This document shows, in pieces, positions 1 to 5,051 of a stretch of DNA of 13,363 nt (positions are counted from its first letter, which is position 1; each line of letters begins with the position of its first letter). The notes beneath the pieces were generated by a model. The model worked only from the letters and a program-made list of their open reading frames with translations. It was not told the DNA's origin and ran no database searches. The DNA lies in the NCBI GenBank assembly GCA_947448105.1, contig CANFNE010000037.1, positions 1 to 13,363 on the forward strand, read 5' to 3'. The DNA is from Burkholderiales bacterium (GTDB taxonomy: Bacteria; Pseudomonadota; Gammaproteobacteria; Burkholderiales; Burkholderiaceae_C). A program made the position numbers and the translations under genes.

Positions 1-317
1 AGCACCGCGTGGTTGTAGTCGCCGATGTAGCGCCGGCGCACCACCAGGCTGGGAAAGTACTTGAGCACGTCTTCGCTGTCGGTGGCGTTGATGGTTTGCT
101 CGATTTGGGTGCGTGACACGCCTTCAATCGTGGTGGGAATCTGCGTAGGCAGCGAGGTGGGGCGCCCGCCCGTCACGGTAACGATGCCCAGCGATTTGAC
201 GGGCGCTGCCTCGTCGGCCGGACGGGTGTCACCTGCCGTCGCTTGGGCCGCTGCGGGAATAGAGAAAGACAGAGGAAACGCGACGGCCAGGGCCAGCGCG
301 AGATGGGTTTTGTGCAT
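1..317 (-). CDS. TonB-dependent receptor, N-terminal part (3' end outside window), probably copper uptake
   Basis: The 105 visible residues begin with a signal peptide (MHKTHLALALAVAFPLSFS, Ala-rich cleavage region ending AAAQA near residue 26). A TonB-box-like stretch follows (GIVTVTGG, about residues 44-51), then the start of a plug domain with the typical 'QTINATDSEDVLKYFPSL' segment. Such receptors import metal complexes through the outer membrane using TonB energy. The substrate cannot be read from this fragment. Copper is inferred because the gene is last visible in an operon with PCu(A)C, YcnI and two DUF2946 proteins, and because in Bordetella pertussis a DUF2946 gene (cruR) directly precedes the copper-repressed receptor gene bfrG. 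The start at 317 gives a well-formed signal peptide, but there is no clear Shine-Dalgarno sequence in front of it. A 127-base leader separates it from the upstream DUF2946 gene. Most of the barrel lies outside the window. Confidence 0.88.
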   Translation of the reverse strand, partial: MHKTHLALALAVAFPLSFSIPAAAQATAGDTRPADEAAPVKSLGIVTVTGGRPTSLPTQIPTTIEGVSRTQIEQTINATDSEDVLKYFPSLVVRRRYIGDYNHAV

Positions 318-406
318 GGTGAAAGCCAAAAAAATGAGAAGCCTGTGCCCGCGCGCCCCTGCGACAGGCCAAGCCTTGGCGTGCAAAGAGGTGTGCGGTG
401 CGAAAT

Positions 407-436
407 GCCCCACAGCGCCGAAGCGCTTGGTGGGGC
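407..436 (-). promoter_or_regulatory. Strong UUCG-capped RNA hairpin just after the cruR-like stop codon
   Basis: On the minus-strand transcript, GCCCCAC pairs with GTGGGGC (7 bp). A two-base CA bulge follows on the 5' side, then AGCGC pairs with GCGCT around a UUCG tetraloop closed by C-G. This gives 12 perfect pairs, beginning 8 bases after the DUF2946 stop at 445. The bases after the stem are ATTTCG, so there is no U-tract and it is not a classical intrinsic terminator. It lies in the leader of the TonB receptor gene, where CruR-type attenuation is known to act in Bordetella. A role as pause site, ribosome-sensitive switch or RNA-end protector is inference. Confidence 0.6.
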
Positions 437-444
437 GGGGGGTG

Positions 445-903
445 TCAGGCTTGGCGGGGTGGGCCGCGTGGCGCGGCAGCGCGCTGGTGGGCGCCGCGCA
501 CTGGTGCCCCAAGTGGAGGCCATGGCGGAGCAAGCGACCGTAGCTGTGTCGCTGCAAAAAAAGCGGTGGCTGGCGGCGGTGCCAGGCCACCGTGGGACAA
601 CAGGCACAGCGGGCAATGGCCGCCCGCCAGGCTTGCGGGTGCCGGGTGCCCGTCGCCCTGCGGGGCGCCCGCATCTGCAGCCAGATCCAGCGATCCATCG
701 GGGGCCAGGGTGCGCGTGCCGCTGCTGGTGCAGACCTCCAGGCCGTGGCCGGGCCCTTGCGCTGCGGCCAGCGCCTGCATCACCGTAGGCGACAGCGAGG
801 CAAAGACGATGAGCCACACCGCAAGCCAGGCGCGCGCGTGCAGGCCCATGCGGGCCAGACAGGCCAACCGGGCAGAGCGCAGGGTCGCGGACAGGGTCAA
901 CAT
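445..903 (-). CDS. cruR: DUF2946 family protein, CruR-like copper-responsive upstream ORF (copy 1)
   Basis: This 152-residue DUF2946 protein has a hydrophobic N-terminal segment (about residues 25-48, AWLAVWLIVFASLSPTVMQA). It then has the family pattern of a lone Cys (C58 in EVCTSSG), a CxxC motif (HCPLC, C97 and C100) and a Pro-rich C-terminus ending RGPPRQA-stop (RGPP at 146-149). In B. pertussis the DUF2946 protein CruR senses copper through CxxC while still being translated. Copper relieves arrest at a C-terminal RAPP motif and Rho then terminates transcription before the receptor gene. The RGPP here is a near match to RAPP. The gene sits between the PCu(A)C chaperone (61-base gap) and the TonB receptor, so it would gate the receptor alone. 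The start is uncertain: ATG at 903 and ATG at 849 both lack a Shine-Dalgarno sequence. Family assignment is strong; the regulatory role is by analogy. Confidence 0.85.
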   Translation of the reverse strand: MLTLSATLRSARLACLARMGLHARAWLAVWLIVFASLSPTVMQALAAAQGPGHGLEVCTSSGTRTLAPDGSLDLAADAGAPQGDGHPAPASLAGGHCPLCLLSHGGLAPPPATAFFAATQLRSLAPPWPPLGAPVRGAHQRAAAPRGPPRQA

Positions 904-964
904 CGCGGGTATGTCAAGGGTTCAGTTGGCAGCGCGGGCGCAAGGGCGCCTGGCCGCCTCTTGC

Positions 965-1462
965 CTAAGGTTTGGCTGGCGCGTCGTGCATGCCGTGCTG
1001 GTGGCCAGCAGCTTCACCGCCCGGTGCGCTGGTGCTCACCGGCACCTTCAGGTCCAGCGTGCTTTCCACGCCCTTGGCGTCTTTGAAGCGCAGAGTGACA
1101 GGAATGGTGGTGTCTTTTTGCAAAGGCACTTTCAGGTCCATCAGCATCAGGTGAAAGCTGCCGGGTTTGAGCGCCACCGGTTTGCCCGCATTCAGGCGCA
1201 GGCCATCGGGCAGCGCGCGCATTTGCATGGTGTTGCCGTCCATCTTCATCTCGTGCACTTGGGCCACACCGGCCACGCTGCTGGCCACGCCTACCAGTGT
1301 GGTGTCGGCTTTGGCCGTGAGCGTCATAAACGCACCACTGGCTTTTTGGCCTTGCACCGTGGCGCGGGCCCAGGCGTCTTTGACCTCCACGTTTTGGGCC
1401 AGGGCGTGGCCCGTCCACAAGGCGGCGGCCAGAACGAAGGCAGTAGAAACTTTGTTTTTCAT
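965..1462 (-). CDS. Periplasmic copper chaperone, PCu(A)C family
   Basis: This 165-residue protein has a Sec signal peptide (MKNKVSTAFVLAAALWTGHA, cleavage likely after ALA at 22) and the full PCu(A)C copper signature. H70-E-M72 (VHEMKM) and M79/M81 (TMQMR) are followed by H104-L-M106 in PGSFHLMLMDL, matching the family's His/Met Cu(I) site. These proteins bind Cu(I) in the periplasm and deliver it, in studied bacteria, to the CuA or CuB centres of cytochrome oxidase. The C-terminus adds a short His/Met tail (HQHGMH, 154-159) that could bind a second copper. The start at 1462 is supported by GGAG five bases upstream (1468-1471). It lies 43 bases after ycnI in the same operon. The actual oxidase partner cannot be told from this window. 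Confidence 0.95.
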   Translation of the reverse strand: MKNKVSTAFVLAAALWTGHALAQNVEVKDAWARATVQGQKASGAFMTLTAKADTTLVGVASSVAGVAQVHEMKMDGNTMQMRALPDGLRLNAGKPVALKPGSFHLMLMDLKVPLQKDTTIPVTLRFKDAKGVESTLDLKVPVSTSAPGGEAAGHQHGMHDAPAKP

Positions 1463-1505
1463 GGGAACTCCAATGAACAGGGGTTAGAAAAATGGGGGCA
1501 ACACG

Positions 1506-2051
1506 TCAATGCGCGTGGGCGCCAGCGGCCTGGACGTCGAGCACCTCCAGCAGCGCCGCAGGCGACTTCAGGCCCTTGGTGGAGGTGCCGTTCGCGGGCA
1601 CTTCAGCCCAGTCGTTGGCGCCCTGGGCGCAGCTTTGCAGCACTTTGAACCAGAGGGCCCCGGGCTTGGCAGGCGTGGTGCCGCGCAGCACAAACTCGTC
1701 GTAATAGGCGGCGGGTAAGGCGTTCTCCGGCCCGTTGGCAGTCCAGCTGATTTCCAGCACGCCCTCGGTGTATTTCTTGCCATGGCTCTCATAGGGGGTG
1801 GCCAAAGCGCCCACTTTGGTGCTCACCGTCCAGCCGGCCTTGGGCATGGGCTGGGCGCCGTTAAAGCCGGCCGGGATGGTGATGCGCAGGGCTGTGGTGG
1901 CCTGTTCGTCGCAGCCGTGGCCCACGCGAAAGGTGGCGCGGTAGCTGCTGCCTGCGGCCGCAGCGCTGTCTTGCAGCACGACGTGGGCAAAACTGGAGCT
2001 GCCCAGGCACAAGGCGCAGGCGGTGGCAAGAGAGGCGAAGGAAGATTTCAT
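1506..2051 (-). CDS. ycnI: YcnI/DUF1775 family periplasmic copper-binding protein
   Basis: This 181-residue protein has a signal peptide (MKSSFASLATACALCLGSSS) and predicted cleavage after SSFA. That leaves His23 as the first mature residue (HVVLQDSA), the residue used for copper in the characterised YcnI mono-histidine brace. DUF1775 landmarks follow: SYRATFRVGHGCDEQATTAL (37-56), a conserved Cys47, W74, W134 and a second Cys141 near LQSCAQG. The protein ends in GAHAH, a small extra His tail. I chose ATG at 2051 over a TTG at 2066 because it has GAAG six bases upstream (2058-2061) and gives a cleaner signal peptide. YcnI proteins are usually beside copper importers or PCu(A)C, as here, and may hand copper between periplasmic carriers. 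No membrane CopD-like importer is visible in this window. Confidence 0.93.
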   Translation of the reverse strand: MKSSFASLATACALCLGSSSFAHVVLQDSAAAAGSSYRATFRVGHGCDEQATTALRITIPAGFNGAQPMPKAGWTVSTKVGALATPYESHGKKYTEGVLEISWTANGPENALPAAYYDEFVLRGTTPAKPGALWFKVLQSCAQGANDWAEVPANGTSTKGLKSPAALLEVLDVQAAGAHAH

Positions 2052-2057
2052 AAGGTA

Positions 2058-2061
2058 CTTC
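2058..2061 (-). promoter_or_regulatory. Ribosome binding site of ycnI
   Basis: GAAG on the minus strand, six bases before ATG at 2051. It decides between this ATG and an upstream in-frame TTG at 2066. Confidence 0.5.
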
Positions 2062-2080
2062 AACAAACAGGCGGCGCACG

Positions 2081-2115
2081 CGCAGCCCTGGCATTCGGTT
2101 TACCCCAGGGCTGCG
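2081..2115 (-). promoter_or_regulatory. 11-bp perfect hairpin in the leader between cruR-like copy 2 and ycnI
   Basis: CGCAGCCCTGG (2081-2091) and CCAGGGCTGCG (2105-2115) are perfect inverse complements, separated by a 13-base loop. The structure lies 29 bases upstream of the ycnI start in the 179-base untranslated gap after the DUF2946 stop at 2231. No U-tract follows, so it is not a simple terminator. It could control ycnI translation or act with Rho; that is inference. The same leader also carries, on the transcript strand, a pyrimidine run of seven C and five T (2134-2147), the type of C-rich, G-poor patch Rho favours. Confidence 0.5.
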
Positions 2116-2230
2116 TGGCAGCGCGCGGGGCGCAAAAAGGGGGGGAACGTGGGCAGGCGCCAGTCCCAGACGGGGCCGCGGCGCCGCACCCGCGCGCGCA
2201 TGGAGCCCCGTTGGGAGGCCCGCTGCGCGC

Positions 2231-2596
2231 TCAGGCCTGCGTGGGTGGCCCGCGCCCCGGTGGCGGCGCTGCGCTGCGCCAGGCCAGTGCGCTGGGGCCT
2301 GCGGAGGCTGCCGTTGCGTGGGAAACGATTGAAGAAAAAAGCGGGGTTTGGGCGGCAGGCGGCGGCGCGCCGGTAAACAGGCACAGCGCGCAGTCCAGCC
2401 CATGGGCGGATTGGCTGGCGGGGGCGCCGGTGTCGGCGTCCACCAGCATGACCATGCCCGAGGCCGAACACACCATGCGACTGCCCTGGGCCTGCGCCAG
2501 CGGCGCGGCGGCGGCCAAGCCCAGCGCCAGGCACCACCACAGCAGCACGGCGCGCGCCAGTGAGGGGGTGTTGCGAAGGGTGTGCAAGGGTGACAT
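2231..2596 (-). CDS. cruR: DUF2946 family protein, CruR-like copper-responsive upstream ORF (copy 2, heads the operon)
   Basis: This 121-residue DUF2946 protein has a hydrophobic signal-like N-terminus (residues 14-36, ending PLAQAQG). It also has C43 in RMVCSASGMVMLVD, a CxxC motif DCALC (C69, C72), a Pro-rich tail and the C-terminus RGPPTQA-stop (RGPP at 115-118). It is the first gene of the minus-strand copper operon, and ycnI plus the PCu(A)C gene follow after a 179-base leader. By analogy with Bordetella CruR, its translation would sense copper and decide whether transcription continues into ycnI. It differs from copy 1 in lacking the His before CxxC and in being shorter, so it is a diverged paralogue rather than a recent duplicate. 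ATG at 2596 has no Shine-Dalgarno sequence. Family call is strong; regulatory function is by analogy. Confidence 0.85.
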   Translation of the reverse strand: MSPLHTLRNTPSLARAVLLWWCLALGLAAAAPLAQAQGSRMVCSASGMVMLVDADTGAPASQSAHGLDCALCLFTGAPPPAAQTPLFSSIVSHATAASAGPSALAWRSAAPPPGRGPPTQA

Positions 2597-2637
2597 GGGG
2601 ATGGATTATGGCAGCAGGGGGCTGCTATCCTGCGCCC
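2597..2637. promoter_or_regulatory. 41-base divergent intergenic region between the copper operon and the VOC-marC genes
   Basis: It must hold, or lie next to, promoters for both directions. On the minus strand CATAAT (2605-2610) matches five of six -10 bases and lies eight bases from the cruR copy 2 ATG, which would give an almost leaderless transcript. No good -35 box is spaced correctly. An inverted repeat AGCAG-GGGG-CTGCT (2613-2626) sits in the middle and could be an operator. On the plus strand TATCCT (2626-2631) is a weak -10 candidate. None of these is certain. Confidence 0.3.
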
Positions 2638-3051
2638 ATGCAAAGCCTGTTCCACCTTGCCATCCACGTCCACGACTTGCAGGCCGCACGCCAGTTTTAC
2701 GGTGACGTCTTGGCTTGCACCGAGGGGCGCAGCACCGCCACCTGGGTGGACTTTGACTTTTTTGGCCACCAGCTCTCGCTGCACCTGGGTGCGCCTTTTG
2801 CCACCACGCGCACCGGGCGCGTGGGCGACATGCTCGTACCCATGCCGCACTTTGGCCTGGTGCTGGCGCTGCCCGATTGGCAGGCGCTGGCGCAGCGCTT
2901 GCAAGTGGCCAAGGTGGAATTTGTGATGGAGCCGCAAATCCGCTTTGCAGGCCAGAGCGGCGAGCAATGGACCATGTTCTTTTTGGACCCGTCGGGCAAC
3001 CCGATCGAGGTCAAAGGCTTTGCCAGTTTGGAGACGGTGTACGCGCCATGA
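2638..3051 (+). CDS. VOC family protein (glyoxalase/dioxygenase superfamily)
   Basis: This 137-residue protein has the paired beta-alpha-beta-beta-beta modules of the vicinal oxygen chelate fold. The first module begins FHLAIHVHDLQAARQFYGDV (5-24). The second begins near HFGLVLALPDWQAL (71-84) and ends FFLDPSGNPIEVKGF (114-128). Candidate metal ligands are H6, H44 or H49, H71 and E124. VOC enzymes include glyoxalases, extradiol dioxygenases and resistance proteins, and the substrate cannot be read here. I chose ATG 2638 because the conserved family start (xxxFHLAIHV) lies right after it. An in-frame ATG at 2608 would add ten residues (MAAGGCYPAP) and is less likely. The gene ends inside the ATGATG of marC, so the two are probably co-translated. 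It is divergent from the copper operon. Confidence 0.88.
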   Translation: MQSLFHLAIHVHDLQAARQFYGDVLACTEGRSTATWVDFDFFGHQLSLHLGAPFATTRTGRVGDMLVPMPHFGLVLALPDWQALAQRLQVAKVEFVMEPQIRFAGQSGEQWTMFFLDPSGNPIEVKGFASLETVYAP

Positions 3052-3653
3052 TGAATTACACCTTTGCGTCGGCCACGATTTTGCTGGTGCTCATTACCGA
3101 CCCGGTGGGCAATATCCCGGTGTTTGCCAACGCGCTCAAGCACGTGGCGCCCGAGCGGCGCGCGCGGGTGATCCTGCGTGAGATATTGATTGCCTTCTTT
3201 TTGCTGCTGACCTTTATGTTTGTGGGCGAAGGCTTCTTAAAGGTGATGAACCTGAGCGAACTTTCGCTGCAAATCGGCGGCGGCGTGATTTTGTTTTTGA
3301 TCGCGCTGCGCATGGTGTTTCCGCCCGCAGCCGTGCTGGAGGCGGAAATTTTTGAGGAGCCGCTGATCGTGCCCCTGGCCATACCGGCCATTGCCGGGCC
3401 GTCGGCGCTGGCCACCGTCTTGCTGCTGGTGTCGCAGCAGCCCGAGCGCCGCCTGGACTGGATTGCCGCGCTGTGCGTGACCATGCTGATCAGCGCCGTG
3501 GTACTGGTGTCGGCCGAACGCATTCAGCGCCTCATTGGCAGCCGCTTGGTGGTCGCCGTGGAGCGGCTGATGGGCCTGGTGCTGGTGTCGGTGGCTATCG
3601 AGATGATGCTGCGCGGCGCCAAGACCTTTGCGCTGCAGGTGATGGGCCGCTAG
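3048..3653 (+). CDS. marC: MarC family integral membrane protein
   Basis: This 201-residue inner-membrane protein has about six hydrophobic segments and the MarC signatures: DPVGNIPVF near residues 18-26 and PLAIPAIAGPSALATVLLL near 112-130. Its length is normal for the family (about 200-220). MarC (UPF0056) proteins were first named for a suspected multiple-antibiotic-resistance role that was later not supported; their transport substrate is unknown. The start overlaps the VOC stop in ATGATG (ATG at 3048 or 3051; VOC TGA at 3049-3051), a classic arrangement for translational coupling. A small inverted repeat GGGCC-GCTA-GGCCC covers the stop codon. Confidence 0.93.
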   Translation: MMNYTFASATILLVLITDPVGNIPVFANALKHVAPERRARVILREILIAFFLLLTFMFVGEGFLKVMNLSELSLQIGGGVILFLIALRMVFPPAAVLEAEIFEEPLIVPLAIPAIAGPSALATVLLLVSQQPERRLDWIAALCVTMLISAVVLVSAERIQRLIGSRLVVAVERLMGLVLVSVAIEMMLRGAKTFALQVMGR

Positions 3654-3678
3654 GCCCGCACGCCTGACGCCGTCTTTT
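3644..3678 (+). terminator. Possible weak terminator after marC
   Basis: GGGCC (3644-3648) and GGCCC (3653-3657) form a 5-bp stem with a GCTA loop containing the marC stop. A run of five T lies at 3674-3678, too far from the stem for a standard intrinsic terminator. The call is weak, and read-through into the next gene is quite possible. Confidence 0.2.
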
Positions 3679-3740
3679 TGCAGCCATCCACCAGACATCA
3701 CCCGCGTTCCCCGTCGCAACCACCCAGGAGCCCGCCCGCC

Positions 3741-5051
3741 ATGAGTGCCCTCAAAACCCAGATCGCCCGCAACTTTGTGCGGATCTACACCCACCCCGGC
3801 TTGCGCCGCCTGCGCCGCGCCCGCGCCACACTGTGGCGCAAGCTCACCGGCGCGACCGCCCAGGTGCATTACTTTCACCAGGCGGACGACCCGTACAGCC
3901 ACCTGTGCGCGCAGGTGCTGGCGCGTTTGTCTAGTGACTACCAGATCACGCTGCTGCCCCATTTGGTGAGCCCGCCGCAAGACTCCGCCGCGCCCGAGCG
4001 CGCGCGGCTGGCGCAGTGGTCGCTGCGCGACGCGGCCACGCTGGCACGGGCCTATGGCCTGCAGGCGCCGCAGTGCCCGGACGGCGCCTTGCCTGCCACC
4101 GATGCGGTGCAAGCTGCCGAGGCAGCACTGGCCGCTGCGCTGGATGCGGGTAGTTTTGTAGCGCAGGCCGCAAGCATCAGCGCCGGCCTGTGGCAGCCTG
4201 GCGCGCAAGCCGCCCCCGCCCCCGCCCCCGCAAGTGCCACGCCGCAACGCGTGGCCGAATGCAAGGCGCAGGGCGACGCGCTGCGCCAGCGCGCCGGGCA
4301 TTACCTGGGCGCCACCTTTTATTACGCTGGCGAGTGGTACTGGGGCCTGGACCGGCTGCACTTTCTGGAAGAACGCCTGCGCGACGAGGGCCTGTGCCGC
4401 AACCCGTCTGCGCCCCTGATCGCACCAGTGCACGAGGTAGCGCGCGCACCGCTGCCAGGGCCAAGTGCCGCACCTGGCACCACGCTGGACTATTTTTTGT
4501 CCTTTCGCAGCCCTTATACCTATTTGGCGCTGCCCCGGGTGTGGGCGCTGGCGGCGCACCATGGCGCCGAGCTGCGCCTGCGCTTTGTGCTGCCCATGGT
4601 GATGCGCGGACTGCCGGTGCCAGTGGAAAAGCGCCTGTACATCGTCAGCGACGTGGCGCGCGAGGCGCAGCGCCTGGGCTTGGACTTTGGCAACGCGGTA
4701 GACCCGGTGGGCCGGCCGGTGGAACGCGGCTACGCGCTCTTGCACCGCGCTATCGCAGAGGGCAAGGGCATGGAGTTTGCCGCCTCGTTTTTGCAAGGCG
4801 TCTGGGCCGACGGGTTGGACGCGGGCAGTGACGCAGGCCTCAACGCGATTGCCGCGCGCGCCGGCTTTGACGCCGCCTGGGTACAAGCCGCTTTGCCCGA
4901 TGAATCCTGGCGCGCCGTGGCCGCCGCCAACCGCGAAGACCTGCTGGCGCAGTCGCTGTGGGGCGTGCCCTCTTTTCGGGTGAACCACTTGCCCGGCCAC
5001 TGGGGCCAGGACCGCTTGTGGGTGATTGAGCAGGAACTGCGCGCGGCTTAG
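3741..5051 (+). CDS. Tandem DsbA/2-hydroxychromene-2-carboxylate isomerase-like thioredoxin-fold fusion protein
   Basis: This 436-residue protein is built of two related thioredoxin-fold (kappa-GST/HCCA isomerase, DsbA superfamily) halves. The second (about 245-436) is well conserved: LDYFLSFRSPYTYLAL with the expected Ser257 before Pro258, GVPSFRV carrying the cis-Pro, and the terminal WGQDRLWVIEQEL. The first (about 38-235) has the same order of landmarks but altered ones: VHYFHQADDPYSHL, with Asp50 where the active Ser sits, LGATF in place of GVPSF, and WGLDRLHFLEERL at its end. An Ala-Pro linker (157-164) lies inside the first half. The first domain may be structural or regulatory. No CxxC is present in either domain, so disulfide exchange is unlikely and a glutathione-dependent reaction fits better. 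ATG 3741 has GGAG ten bases upstream; a TTG at 3678 would extend it with a Pro/Arg-rich stretch and is less likely. Confidence 0.85.
   Translation: MSALKTQIARNFVRIYTHPGLRRLRRARATLWRKLTGATAQVHYFHQADDPYSHLCAQVLARLSSDYQITLLPHLVSPPQDSAAPERARLAQWSLRDAATLARAYGLQAPQCPDGALPATDAVQAAEAALAAALDAGSFVAQAASISAGLWQPGAQAAPAPAPASATPQRVAECKAQGDALRQRAGHYLGATFYYAGEWYWGLDRLHFLEERLRDEGLCRNPSAPLIAPVHEVARAPLPGPSAAPGTTLDYFLSFRSPYTYLALPRVWALAAHHGAELRLRFVLPMVMRGLPVPVEKRLYIVSDVAREAQRLGLDFGNAVDPVGRPVERGYALLHRAIAEGKGMEFAASFLQGVWADGLDAGSDAGLNAIAARAGFDAAWVQAALPDESWRAVAAANREDLLAQSLWGVPSFRVNHLPGHWGQDRLWVIEQELRAA
4212..4229 (+). repeat. Three tandem GCCCCC hexamers in the fusion gene
   Basis: Three exact hexamer copies encode Ala-Pro-Ala-Pro-Ala-Pro within the flexible linker of the thioredoxin-fold fusion. 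Because six is a multiple of three, gain or loss of a unit would change linker length without breaking the frame. Confidence 0.6.

Noticed and set aside
912..917. TTGACA on the minus strand just upstream of cruR copy 1, as a separate -35 box
   Set aside because: A -10 at 16-18 bases would read CTGTCC or similar and lie inside the coding region; no plausible promoter.
937..950. GGCGC-AAGG-GCGCC hairpin between the PCu(A)C gene and cruR copy 1 as a terminator
   Set aside because: Five-bp stem with no U-tract and only a 61-base gap; in such GC-rich DNA this is expected by chance.
398..1648. Long plus-strand open frame opposite the copper operon (416 codons)
   Set aside because: It is antisense to genes with clear families and signal peptides, has low-complexity Arg/Ala/Gly composition and no recognisable domain. 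High-GC DNA produces such shadows.
2134..2147. C7-T5 run in the cruR copy 2 leader as an intrinsic terminator
   Set aside because: Only about four bases of pairing can be drawn in front of the T-run. It is better viewed as a possible Rho-friendly pyrimidine patch.
1861..2967. 368-codon minus-strand open frame spanning the VOC gene and cruR copy 2
   Set aside because: It crosses a divergent intergenic region and two real genes in a different frame; composition is shadow-like.
3678..3740. N-terminal extension of the thioredoxin-fold fusion from TTG 3678
   Set aside because: The added residues are Pro/Arg/Ser-rich and unlike the family; ATG 3741 has an acceptable Shine-Dalgarno sequence.
3237..5000. 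587-codon minus-strand open frame opposite marC and the fusion gene
   Set aside because: Antisense shadow covering two well-supported genes; no start signal or domain.
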